Source: Actinomycetota bacterium | GTDB lineage: Bacteria; Actinomycetota; Acidimicrobiia; Spongiisociales; ZC4RG35 | Direction: 5' to 3' | NCBI GenBank assembly: GCA_027296205.1 | Contig: JAPUJM010000207.1 | Span: 1 to 12,379 of the forward strand | DNA: 12,379 bases | Shown here: in pieces, positions 1 to 6,010 of the stretch | How the letters are laid out: every line of letters begins with the position of its first letter | How positions within the stretch are numbered: the first letter of the stretch is position 1 | Notes under the pieces: generated by a model | What the model saw: the letters and a program-made list of their open reading frames with translations, nothing else | What the model was told of the DNA's origin: nothing | Database searches by the model: none | Program-made: the position numbers and the translations under genes

Positions 1-343
1 TAACATGACGCCGGGCTCGCCCCCACCAAGCGAGTGCGAACGTGGTTGTCTGCACCGGTCCAACATCGAGTGCGCGTAGGTCAACGTGTGACCGCAGGGG
101 GAAACCACTCACCATCCAACCCACAGTCGGCGAAAACAGGCGCTCACCCGGCGTCCATATTCAACGCGTCCCCACCCCGAATTGACAAACCGTACGGTTG
201 TTATGGGCGGCTCACTCGCTGTGCGTGATGTGGAACGTCTCTGTGTGGATGAAGGTCGCCATGTCCGGCTAGGACATCTTCTCGAAAGAGGCGAAGCTGG
301 CTCGTTTGTCTATCTCAGGATGGGCGAGGACTAGAGATTGGTA
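1..343. other. Gene-poor left edge
   Basis: I see no convincing gene here. The longest plus-strand frame (34-228) has a low-complexity, arginine/serine/proline-rich translation typical of non-coding GC-rich DNA. A short plus-strand frame with ATG at 203 and TAG at 332-334 would encode 43 residues ending in SFVYLRMGED. It starts just after the palindrome at 188-199, has no Shine-Dalgarno sequence, and matches no family I recognise. It could be a leaderless small gene, a fragment, or chance. No T-run hairpin is visible downstream of the ABC permease stop at 344. Confidence 0.5.
182..210 (+). promoter_or_regulatory. Palindromic operator candidate next to a TTGACA box
   Basis: AACCGTACGGTT at 188-199 is a perfect 12-bp palindrome directly abutting TTGACA (182-187), a consensus -35 hexamer. 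Short AACCGTACGGTT-like palindromes overlapping a -35 box are typical of TetR/AcrR-family operators, but no TetR gene is visible in the window. No good -10 hexamer follows at 16-18 nt. The flanking bases 200-210, read on the minus strand, give CCGCCCATAAC. This matches 11 nt at 5182-5192, the left arm of a dif-like site. Confidence 0.35.
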
Positions 344-1099
344 TCAGACCTCGCGGGCAGCCGCCCATCGCGCAGCCAGCCAGAGCAGTAGAACGCCGGT
401 GGCCAGCGTCACGGCCGCCGAACCCAAATAGTCGGTCGGCGGGATGCCTGAGGGAACACCCGCGAGGGCACCAACAAGGTAGCTCGGGAGCCATCTACCG
501 ATTTCGTCTACCACCCCGGCCAGCGGGAACACCAGAAGAATGACAACGGACGCCAAGACGCTGCCGAGCACGGTGCGAGCCTTTCCCGCGACCGCGGCGA
601 CCAACGCGACAACGAACACAAGGTAGACAGCGCCGTATGCGATCCCCACAAGAACATCGCCTGTGGGCAGTGGCCCAATCAAAACCGCAGTCTCGTACCA
701 AGCGACGAGCGCCCCTGCTACGAACGCGGCGACGATGGCGGCAGCGCTGACTGCGACTCGTGGCCTTAGTACAACAGCCATCCTTGCCACACGAGTGCGG
801 ATAAACACACCCATCTCGGGGATCGAATCGATCGTCACGGCGGTGGCAGCGACGATCACGGCCACCAGCACGCCTAACTGACTGGCGTTCCCCGCATATT
901 GGGTGAGCCCATCTACCGGTTGGGGGTCGGGAAACTGGATGACCGCGCCTTCGAGGTTGCCCCCGAAGCGACCGAGGATCTCGTTGATGTAGCGGGCCGT
1001 GAGCGGTCCCAAGAAACCGAAAAACACGTACACGCCGAAGAGGGCGAGCCAGCGCTTCGTGCGCATCAAGCGCAGCCACTCGAGCCGCCACAATGTCAT
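344..1099 (-). CDS. ABC-2-type transporter permease
   Basis: Predicted 251-residue integral membrane subunit of an ABC exporter. A short cytoplasmic N-terminus rich in Trp/Arg/Leu leads into about six hydrophobic segments (roughly residues 18-34, 75-92, 115-135, 148-171, 176-198 and 225-244). A larger polar loop lies between the first two (about 36-74), the usual layout of ABC-2 permeases partnered with a separate ATPase. The ATG at 1099 overlaps the ATPase stop by 4 nt (ATGA), which points to translational coupling and fixes the start. It is the last gene of the minus-strand operon. The substrate cannot be read from sequence. By context (CPBP, PLDc_N, two-component system) export of a peptide, or protection from one, is the best guess. 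Family assignment rests on topology and neighbour, since permeases of this class are poorly conserved. Confidence 0.85.
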   Translation of the reverse strand: MTLWRLEWLRLMRTKRWLALFGVYVFFGFLGPLTARYINEILGRFGGNLEGAVIQFPDPQPVDGLTQYAGNASQLGVLVAVIVAATAVTIDSIPEMGVFIRTRVARMAVVLRPRVAVSAAAIVAAFVAGALVAWYETAVLIGPLPTGDVLVGIAYGAVYLVFVVALVAAVAGKARTVLGSVLASVVILLVFPLAGVVDEIGRWLPSYLVGALAGVPSGIPPTDYLGSAAVTLATGVLLLWLAARWAAAREV

Positions 1100-1974
1100 G
1101 TGGTCAACTCCAGAAATACCTGCTCGAGATCAACGTCCTCAGGCGCGAAGCTAATTACCGGCACCCTGGCAGCCGCCAGGAACGGTGCTAGAGCTTGTTC
1201 TGCGCTCTTCATTCCAGTCACTGATATCCGCAGAGTGTCCGGCGGGGTCATTTTGACGCCGGTGACCCAAGGCTCTCCTCGAAGAGCTTCGCCTACGGCG
1301 ACTGGGTCGGCCCGCACTCTGAGTGTGTATACCGGCGTCGCCTGCCCAACGAGAAGGTCGTGGATCGGCCCTTGATACAGGAGCCTGCCTCGGTTCAGAA
1401 TGCCGACGGTGTCCGACACCTCCTGGACGTCGCCGAGGATGTGGCTCGAGAACAGCACCGTGGCTTGTCCCCGCAACCGAGACACAAGATCGAGAACCTC
1501 TCGGCGGCCCATCGGATCGAGAGCTGACGAAGGCTCGTCAAGCATCAACAGCTCGGGATCGCCCACGACCGTTGCAGCGATTCCGAGCCGCTGCAGCATC
1601 CCACGGGAGAACCCTCCGACACGGCGGTCTGCATCATGGCCGAGTCCGGCCTCGTTGAGCACTTCCTCAACCCGATCGGGCTTCCCGCCCGAGGTGGTGA
1701 GGTGCCTCGCCAGCTCAACCACCTCACGGGCCGTGAGCCACGGATCAAATCTGGGAGTGTCCGGGAGAACTGCGATCTTCGATGCGTCGGCCCCTACCGC
1801 GATTGTGCCTTCGGTCGGTTTCCGTAGCCCACTGAGCAAGGCCAACAACGTGGTCTTTCCTGCCCCGTTCGGTCCGACCAACCCGTATACCCCGCCGTCG
1901 GGAACGTCTAGGTCTACCCGATCGAGAGCTATGTTCGATCCGTAGCGCTTGACCAGTCCTCGTGTTTCGATCAT
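1096..1974 (-). CDS. ABC transporter ATP-binding protein
   Basis: Cytoplasmic ATPase, 292 residues, that should power the permease encoded next to it. Counting from the ATG at 1974, Walker A is GPNGAGKT (34-41), the signature region GGFSRGMLQRL (120-130) replaces canonical LSGGQ with FSRGM, Walker B plus catalytic Glu is ELLMLDEP (141-148), and the switch His is H178 in FSSH. The Q-loop reads LPDTPRF, with Asp where Gln is usual. I recall this variant in drug- and peptide-export ATPases of this type. The last 80 or so residues form the extra C-terminal domain common in that group. A TTG codon at 1977 is an alternative start, but the ATG at 1974 gives a TGATG overlap with the upstream stop and starts at the conserved IETRGLVKRYG. 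The gene ends in an ATGA overlap with the permease. Confidence 0.95.
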   Translation of the reverse strand: MIETRGLVKRYGSNIALDRVDLDVPDGGVYGLVGPNGAGKTTLLALLSGLRKPTEGTIAVGADASKIAVLPDTPRFDPWLTAREVVELARHLTTSGGKPDRVEEVLNEAGLGHDADRRVGGFSRGMLQRLGIAATVVGDPELLMLDEPSSALDPMGRREVLDLVSRLRGQATVLFSSHILGDVQEVSDTVGILNRGRLLYQGPIHDLLVGQATPVYTLRVRADPVAVGEALRGEPWVTGVKMTPPDTLRISVTGMKSAEQALAPFLAAARVPVISFAPEDVDLEQVFLELTT

Positions 1975-2180
1975 CAACGTCGGTTCGGATCACGGCCGAG
2001 CAACAGATACGCGATACAGCCGAACGGAATGGAGATCAAGCAGATAACGACCCAAGCCCACTTCGGGAGATGCTTTACCTCGTTTCGGCTTATGTCGATC
2101 AGGCAGTAGATAACGAATGCGAGCGCCAGAACGATCAGAGGTGTGAGCGCTGCCCAAGGGATCTCACTCACCGTTGACAT
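1974..2180 (-). CDS. PLDc_N-domain small membrane protein
   Basis: A 68-residue protein with two hydrophobic helices (about 11-29 and 41-61) separated by a charged hairpin containing KHLPKWAWV, and ending in LLLGRDPNRR. This is the pattern of the phospholipase D/nuclease N-terminal family (PLDc_N, PF13396), which occurs as stand-alone two-helix proteins without catalytic HKD motifs, so no lipase activity is implied. A longer frame opens at 2333, but its first 51 residues are coding for the CPBP tail in another frame, and the family starts at the ATG at 2180. It overlaps CPBP by 17 nt and shares one base with the ATPase start. In Bacillus subtilis the order PLDc_N (YxlE), ABC ATPase (YxlF), permease (YxlG) recurs, supporting a real functional trio, perhaps as a regulator or accessory subunit. 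Confidence 0.85.
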   Translation of the reverse strand: MSTVSEIPWAALTPLIVLALAFVIYCLIDISRNEVKHLPKWAWVVICLISIPFGCIAYLLLGRDPNRR

Positions 2181-3096
2181 GCTGACGACTGGACATTCTG
2201 CCGGCGCCTTGGGCTGTGATCTTCGTCGTGGATCGGGGGAAAGGTCTGCTTGATTGGGACTCCTTGCCTTGGGATTGACTTTGTGTGGTGCGTGGCGTTG
2301 TTGAAAGCGAGCTGGGTCCGTTGATCCGGACAACGACGGCCGCTACGACGACGACGAGGGCGACGAAGACACTGAATGTAGTCAGGTCGCCTTCTCGGTT
2401 CTCGGGTAGGAGCGGAAGAAACACAAATGAAGCGTTTGCGGTCAGATGGAACAACATCATCATCCCAACTGAGCCTCGGCTGGCATTGAAGACTGAGGTC
2501 ATGAGAACGGTGGCAGCTACCACCCAGATACCAAACAGCCAGAACGGGGTGTCGAGCGGAGACCCGGTTCCAATCAGAGAGGAGGGGTAGTGCCAGACCG
2601 TCCAGGCGACACCTGTGATTATTCCCGCGACGAGCGCCGAGTAGCGGCTCTGCAGTCTGGGCAACATGTATCCACGGAAGCCGTACTCCTCGCCGATCAC
2701 TATGACAACTAGAAGCACAAGAATCAGCAGACCGTCCGCGCGCATGGCGAATTCCGAACTCTGGCCTGTCACGGTGCTCCCGATGAAGATCGCGGCGAGA
2801 GCGATAGTTGGGATGGCGAGAGCCGTAGTCAGGAGTAAGCGGGCCGACCAAGGACTGTCACCGCGTAGGCGTAGAAGACGCCGGACACCAGCCCAACCCA
2901 GGGTCCTGGCGGTGATGAGCACAGCCACGGTTGTCGGGATCAGGACGATAAGAATCGTGGCGTCCGGATTGTCCTGTCGATACCCGATGAAATAGACGAT
3001 CACGCTTGTGAGGAACAAGACGACGGTGTAGAAGATCGCCGCTGAAGTCAGGTCTGAGCGTGCCGCTCGCTTGACCATGGTGGTTGATGTAGACAC
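2164..3096 (-). CDS. CPBP family intramembrane glutamic endopeptidase
   Basis: Multi-pass membrane protein, 310 residues, of the CAAX prenyl protease/bacteriocin-processing (CPBP, Abi, PF02517) family. The four expected motifs are present: EExxxR (E136, E137, R141 in EEYGFRG), WxxxH ending in H169 (WTVWHYP), FN (203-204), and HxxxN (H217 and N221 in HLTAN). About eight hydrophobic segments span residues 20-258. Members cleave substrates in the membrane or give immunity to peptide bacteriocins; the substrate here is unknown. Start: the GTG at 3096 has AGGAG at 3107-3103 with a 6-nt spacer, much better supported than the ATG at 3078. Oddity: after the last helix there is a tail of about 50 residues rich in Ser/Thr/Gln/Arg, and this tail overlaps the PLDc_N start. 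It heads the CPBP-PLDc_N-ABC operon. Confidence 0.92.
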   Translation of the reverse strand: MSTSTTMVKRAARSDLTSAAIFYTVVLFLTSVIVYFIGYRQDNPDATILIVLIPTTVAVLITARTLGWAGVRRLLRLRGDSPWSARLLLTTALAIPTIALAAIFIGSTVTGQSSEFAMRADGLLILVLLVVIVIGEEYGFRGYMLPRLQSRYSALVAGIITGVAWTVWHYPSSLIGTGSPLDTPFWLFGIWVVAATVLMTSVFNASRGSVGMMMLFHLTANASFVFLPLLPENREGDLTTFSVFVALVVVVAAVVVRINGPSSLSTTPRTTQSQSQGKESQSSRPFPRSTTKITAQGAGRMSSRQHVNGE

Positions 3097-3101
3097 AACT
3101 T

Positions 3102-3109
3102 TCTCCTCT
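3102..3109 (-). promoter_or_regulatory. Strong ribosome binding site deciding a GTG start
   Basis: On the minus strand the sequence reads AGAGGAGA followed shortly by GTG at 3096. The AGGAG core ends 6 nt before the GTG. No comparable site precedes the ATG at 3078, so the CPBP protein should begin at the GTG. Confidence 0.8.
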
Positions 3110-3117
3110 TCTATTCA

Positions 3118-3135
3118 AGGTTCGGTGTTGAACCT
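3118..3135. promoter_or_regulatory. Inverted repeat AGGTTC-N6-GAACCT, operator candidate
   Basis: Perfect 6+6 bp inverted repeat with a 6-nt spacer (GGTGTT), lying 22-39 nt upstream of the CPBP GTG and before its ribosome binding site. Its position is right for control of the CPBP-PLDc_N-ABC operon. The NarL-type regulator encoded immediately upstream is the natural candidate to bind it, since LuxR-HTH dimers recognise such dyads. No direct evidence of binding. Confidence 0.4.
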
Positions 3136-3147
3136 GAACATGAGGAT

Positions 3148-3163
3148 GCGCCACTAGTGGTGC
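3148..3163. promoter_or_regulatory. Palindrome centred on CCACTAGTGG
   Basis: CCACTAGTGG at 3151-3160 is a perfect 10-bp palindrome, extended to 16 nt (GCGCCACTAGTGGTGC) with a single G/T imperfection. It lies 16 nt further from the CPBP start than the AGGTTC dyad, inside the short gap between the regulator gene and its presumed target operon. Possibly a second operator or an activator site near the promoter. Confidence 0.35.
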
Positions 3164-3194
3164 GATGTCATCGGCTGTGCGGTCATAACGAGTC

Positions 3195-3214
3195 GGCCGA
3201 TCGGCCGATCGGCC
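3195..3214. repeat. Perfect 20-bp GGCC/GATC palindrome after the response-regulator stop
   Basis: GGCCGATCGGCCGATCGGCC is fully self-complementary and built from alternating GGCC and GATC units. It begins at the last base of the response-regulator stop codon (TAG at 3216-3214). As RNA it would make a GC-rich hairpin just past the stop, able to slow 3' exonucleases or attenuate read-through into the CPBP operon. No U-run follows on the minus strand, so it is not a classical intrinsic terminator. Confidence 0.5.
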
Positions 3215-3879
3215 TATTCGGTCTCGGCGGGTGGTTCGACCACTCCGTGTTGGTAGGCGAAGATGACGGCATGGACCCTGTCTCGAAGACCCAACTTGGT
3301 GAGAACATTGGAGACGTGAGTCTTGGCGGTCGAGAAGCTCACGAAGAGGCGGTCGGCGATCTCCTGGTTGCTTAGCCCTTCGGCCACAAGGCTGAGGACC
3401 TCTTTCTCGCGGTCTGTCAGAAACTCATACCGGTCGGAGACTTCCGGTCGGCTTGTGGTTGCGACGAACTGGTCGACGAGACGTTTGGTAACAGCAGGCG
3501 ACAACAGCGCCTCGCCCGCCGCGACTGCACGTATGGCGTTGATCACTTCTTCAGGACGGCTGTCCTTGAGAAGGAACCCGCTCGCTCCTGCTTGGAGTGC
3601 GTCGTAAATATTTTCGTCGTCTCCGAATGTCGTCAACATGATCACTCGGGTTGGATTGTCACGCGAGGTGACTCGACGTGTGGCATCTATCCCTGATAGA
3701 CGTGGCATCTGGATATCCATCAGGATGACGTCAGGGCGAAAGCTGGACGCCAGGTCGACGGCATCAAGCCCGTTATCTGTCTCGGCAACCACTCTTAAGT
3801 CTGGCTGGCTTTCGAGCATGAGTTGAAGGCCTGACCGGATGAGAGCTTCGTCGTCGGCGATGACCACACTGATCGTCAC
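3214..3879 (-). CDS. NarL/FixJ-family response regulator
   Basis: Cytoplasmic DNA-binding regulator of 221 residues, the standard length. The receiver domain occupies residues 3-120: acidic pair D9/D10, phosphoacceptor D55 in LMDIQMP, the T83/T84 switch in MLTTF, and K105 in FLLKDS. After a linker, a LuxR-type helix-turn-helix runs from about 154 to 212 (LTDREKEVLSLVAEGLSNQ onwards, with TAKTHVSNVLTKLG as the recognition region). The GTG start at 3879 overlaps the kinase stop as GTGA, so the two are co-translated. Expected role: phosphorylation by the kinase, dimerisation, and activation of nearby promoters. The dyads at 3118-3163, upstream of the CPBP-ABC operon, are the likely local targets. 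All key residues are present; the actual regulon is inferred from position only. Confidence 0.95.
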   Translation of the reverse strand: MTISVVIADDEALIRSGLQLMLESQPDLRVVAETDNGLDAVDLASSFRPDVILMDIQMPRLSGIDATRRVTSRDNPTRVIMLTTFGDDENIYDALQAGASGFLLKDSRPEEVINAIRAVAAGEALLSPAVTKRLVDQFVATTSRPEVSDRYEFLTDREKEVLSLVAEGLSNQEIADRLFVSFSTAKTHVSNVLTKLGLRDRVHAVIFAYQHGVVEPPAETE

Positions 3880-5054
3880 GACACATCAATCCCGGCTTCG
3901 AGGGGGAAAAGTGCGTCTACTCGAAAGCCGCCTCCGGGCTGGGGCCCATGATTTAGGACACCACCGAACAACGCGACTCGCTCACGCATGCCGATGAGTC
4001 CAAAGCCATCAATTTCGGCGGGGGCAGCCGAAGTGCCGTCGTCGACAACCTCAACCCGCACAGCGTCATCAGACCAGGTGTAGATCAACGTAGCCGCGAC
4101 CGGGGTGCCGGCATGTTTGGCCACATTGGTCAACGCCTCCTGAACCACGCGGAACATCGTGGCCTCAAGCGCATCGGAAACCTGCTGACGGGCTCCAACC
4201 GTGCGAACAGTGACATCGACACCGGCCCGGATCATCTCGTCGATCAGGAGTTCCATTCGAGCATCACCGGAGCGAATGTTCGAGGTCGCATCCTCGTTCG
4301 CACCACGCAACACCGTCAGCATGCGTCTCAGCTCTCTCATCGCCATTCTTCCAGCACGTTCGGCCTCGCGTAGAGCCTCCCGGGCTCGATCCGGCTCGTC
4401 GGCTAATGCGAGTCGAGCACCACCTAATTGAACAGTCATCACAGTGACGCTGTGGGCCACGATGTCATGGAGTTCGCGGGCGATCTCCAGGCGTTGGGCC
4501 GCAATCGCCTCATCAGCACGACGTCTTTCCTCTTCTGTCTCTCGCTGCGCCCTCTCAACCTTCGATTGGGCGAGGTCTTTGCGAGCTCGGACCGTCTCGC
4601 CGATAGCAAACGCTCCAACTAACAGGAGTGCATTGCTGGCCAGATCCTCGAGCCTGAACCCCCCACCCGCAACAGACACCGTTAACACGGCTATCCCTGC
4701 GACAACAGCAGCAATCCTGGCCTGCGATCTTGGGCGGCCATAGAGCACAACGCCGTACATCGCAATGATGAAAGGGAAAATGTTGACTGCGCGGTAGCCG
4801 ACCAGGGCGAAGGTGATTGCTGCGGAAGCAGTGATGGCGAGAACCACAAACGGGTTGCGCTGTCGCCACATCAACGACCCCAAAGTGACCCCCCAGATCA
4901 CAAACCCAAGAGGGTCGAGATCCCTACCGGTGCTGTTGGAGGCGACTCCTACATCAAACAAAGCTGCAGCAACAACGACACCCACATCAATAATGATCCG
5001 TCGGCGACCGTACGAGCCGCTGATCACCGATTTGGGGTCCGAATTGGAGTCCAT
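3876..5054 (-). CDS. Membrane sensor histidine kinase, HisKA_3 type
   Basis: A 392-residue sensor kinase. The N-terminal third carries about five or six hydrophobic segments (roughly 20-38, 49-63, 69-86, 91-106, 112-130, 137-152) with only short loops. It therefore probably senses within or at the membrane, as intramembrane-sensing kinases do, with no separate extracellular domain. A charged coiled coil (about 160-190) leads to the HisKA_3 dimerisation helix with phospho-acceptor H196 in ELHDIVAHS. The ATPase domain has the N box at N310 (QEALTNVAKHA), the G1 region DDG (338-340) and a G2-like GFGLIGMRER (350-359). ATG at 5054 is preceded by GAGGA with a 6-nt spacer. It overlaps its cognate regulator by 4 nt. 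The signal is unknown; the downstream CPBP and ABC genes suggest envelope stress or an antimicrobial peptide. Confidence 0.95.
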   Translation of the reverse strand: MDSNSDPKSVISGSYGRRRIIIDVGVVVAAALFDVGVASNSTGRDLDPLGFVIWGVTLGSLMWRQRNPFVVLAITASAAITFALVGYRAVNIFPFIIAMYGVVLYGRPRSQARIAAVVAGIAVLTVSVAGGGFRLEDLASNALLLVGAFAIGETVRARKDLAQSKVERAQRETEEERRRADEAIAAQRLEIARELHDIVAHSVTVMTVQLGGARLALADEPDRAREALREAERAGRMAMRELRRMLTVLRGANEDATSNIRSGDARMELLIDEMIRAGVDVTVRTVGARQQVSDALEATMFRVVQEALTNVAKHAGTPVAATLIYTWSDDAVRVEVVDDGTSAAPAEIDGFGLIGMRERVALFGGVLNHGPQPGGGFRVDALFPLEAGIDVS

Positions 5055-5077
5055 GGGATTCCTCGACGTGGGGGGAA

Positions 5078-5086
5078 ACGATACCC
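5078..5086 (-). promoter_or_regulatory. Candidate -10 element (GGGTATCGT) of the kinase-regulator operon
   Basis: On the minus strand GGGTATCGT contains the actinobacterial -10 pattern TANNNT, preceded by GGG as at three other starts in this window. Transcription would begin roughly 7 nt later, leaving a short leader of about 17 nt that still includes the GAGGA ribosome binding site before the ATG at 5054. A clear -35 hexamer is not visible at the matching distance. TTGACG (about 5145-5140) lies too far upstream for this -10. Confidence 0.35.
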
Positions 5087-5186
5087 GCCGGACCCCATCG
5101 CGCCGTTCACCGATCCGAATGCATTGGTGATCCGTCTACGTCAAAGTGCGAGTGGAGCAAGTACACCAAGTCGTGTTACCCCCGCC

Positions 5187-5202
5187 CATAACCGGCATTA
5201 TG
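5187..5202 (+). repeat. dif-like element, copy 1 (CATAA-CCGGCA-TTATG)
   Basis: A perfect 5-bp inverted repeat CATAA/TTATG with a 6-nt spacer CCGGCA. It has the same architecture as the identical pair at 5952 and 6550 but a different spacer. Its left flank CCGCCCATAAC resembles the left flank of copy 2 (GGCCCATAA). The layout matches the core of XerC/XerD (dif-type) sites, where ATAA and TTAT arms frame a 6-bp central region. It may equally be an operator of a dimeric regulator. Confidence 0.5.
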
Positions 5203-5273
5203 CGTGGTTTGCTAGTAGAAGGTCTCTAGGGCTCGAAGGCCGGTCGTCCGGTTTTATTAGCGTCGGCCCACTA

Positions 5274-5293
5274 GGCCCACACCCTGGTGGGCC
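5274..5293. repeat. GC-rich hairpin GGCCCAC/GTGGGCC
   Basis: A 7-bp perfect stem (5274-5280 with 5287-5293) closes a 6-nt loop. A second GGCCCAC at 5265-5271 can pair with the same right arm. The run GTCGGCCCAC here (5262-5271) recurs at 8683-8692. No U-run follows on either strand, so it is not an obvious intrinsic terminator. Confidence 0.35.
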
Positions 5294-5388
5294 AACAACC
5301 ATTCCAGTGACCAGGCGGCACCGGAACCCCGTCACAACGGACTCCTTCTGGTTCCGGAAAAGCCGTGGCTATACGGAAACCCAAGAAA

Positions 5389-5409
5389 GGTGTCATCCGG
5401 GTGTCATCC
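5389..5409 (+). repeat. Two tandem GGTGTCATCC units at 11-bp period
   Basis: GGTGTCATCC occurs at 5389-5398 and again at 5400-5409. A period of one helical turn places both units on the same DNA face, as in direct-repeat sites for some response regulators, but only two units exist and there is no associated gene. Chance cannot be excluded. Confidence 0.35.
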
Positions 5410-5951
5410 CGGAGGGTCCGCGAGCCCTATTGGAATTCCTCTGCTCCTCACCTCTGCACGACCATCCGAGCCATGGTCCGAATCACTATCTCTACCAACC
5501 ACCCCGAGGTATCTCCCTGACTTCAGAAAACCGGGAACGCCTATCGGGCCGACCATCAATTTCCACGTGAGCCCGAATACCTTTCCTGGCTCTCCCGTGC
5601 GATCGGGTGGTATCGACCAATGGGCCTGACGGCTATCCAAACCGTCTAACGGCGTCGGCTAAGGCTCCTGGAACGACCACATCAGCAGTGCGGGTTCCAT
5701 GAGGTCTGGCGCTCGCGGCGGGTTTCAAGGGGTCTAGTTCGCAGAGCGCATTTCAACGCGGGTATCCAGTCCAGGTCGGGGTCGCATCGGGTTTGAAGGC
5801 GAGGGGTCGGCCTTCTTCTGACGTCGGGAAACCTGTCAGGCATCTCTGATCGTCAGTCGATTTTCCAAACACCCGGAAGTGCACTCCTGTAGCTCCCGTA
5901 GGCCACGAAGATCACCCCGGACCCTTCCCCGGGAGCCGTTGTCCGGCGGCC

Positions 5952-5971
5952 CATAAGTGCCGTTATGTGCG
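5952..5971 (+). repeat. dif-like direct repeat, copy 2
   Basis: CATAAGTGCCGTTATGTGCG, identical over all 20 nt to 6550-6569 and in the same orientation. The core is CATAA-GTGCCG-TTATG, an inverted repeat around a 6-nt spacer. ATAA-N6-TTATGT matches the inner part of the actinobacterial dif consensus as I remember it. It ends 4 nt before the proposed -35 box of the nitroreductase gene, so an operator role is the main alternative. Confidence 0.7.
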
Positions 5972-5974
5972 CGG

Positions 5975-6004
5975 TTGTGCCTGTTCTGATTCCCGGGGTA
6001 GCTT
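5975..6004 (+). promoter_or_regulatory. Leaderless-type promoter of the nitroreductase gene
   Basis: TAGCTT at 5999-6004 fits the TANNNT -10 pattern, is preceded by GGG, and ends 6 nt before the ATG at 6011, so transcription should start at or within a base of the start codon. TTGTGC at 5975-5980 is a plausible -35 with an 18-nt spacer. There is no Shine-Dalgarno sequence, consistent with a leaderless mRNA. The dif-like repeat lies immediately upstream. Confidence 0.5.
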
Positions 6005-6010
6005 GCCGAA

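Larger units (their letters stand above)
5055..5951. other. 897-nt stretch without a supportable gene
   Basis: Frames of up to 148 codons exist on both strands (for example 5124-5570 plus and 5404-5640 minus). Their translations are Pro/Arg/Ser-rich, have no recognisable domain, start without ribosome binding sites and contradict each other, so I call none. The segment contains the kinase promoter region (5055-5100), a dif-like element (5187-5202), a GC-rich hairpin (5274-5293), an 11-bp-period direct repeat (5389-5409) and inverted repeats GCTCCCG/CGGGAGC (5892-5898 with 5930-5936) and CCGGAC/GTCCGG (5917-5922 with 5941-5946) just before the next dif-like element. It may hold a decayed gene or a structured RNA. 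Confidence 0.5.

Noticed and set aside
34..228. 64-codon plus-strand open frame at the left edge
   Set aside because: Biased composition without hydrophobic core or motif. It crosses the palindrome at 188-199, which looks regulatory.
300..343. Intrinsic terminator after the ABC permease
   Set aside because: I found no GC-rich stem followed by a U-run on the minus strand in this stretch.
1975..1977. TTG start one codon upstream for the ABC ATPase
   Set aside because: The adjacent ATG at 1974 gives the usual TGATG overlap and the family-typical first residues.
2181..2333. 51-residue N-terminal extension of the PLDc_N protein
   Set aside because: It lies over the CPBP coding tail in another frame and is unrelated to the family, which begins at the ATG at 2180.
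3184..3189. CATAAC after the response-regulator gene as a fourth dif-like site
   Set aside because: The bases 6 nt further on read GGCCG, not TTATG, so the inverted arm is absent.
5124..5570. 148-codon plus-strand open frame in the gene-less segment
   Set aside because: No ribosome binding site, no recognisable motif, Pro/Arg/Ser-rich low-complexity translation, and it runs through a dif-like element and hairpins. Long random frames are expected in GC-rich DNA.
5404..5640. 78-codon minus-strand open frame
   Set aside because: It overlaps other equally open frames, has no recognisable domain and no credible start signal.
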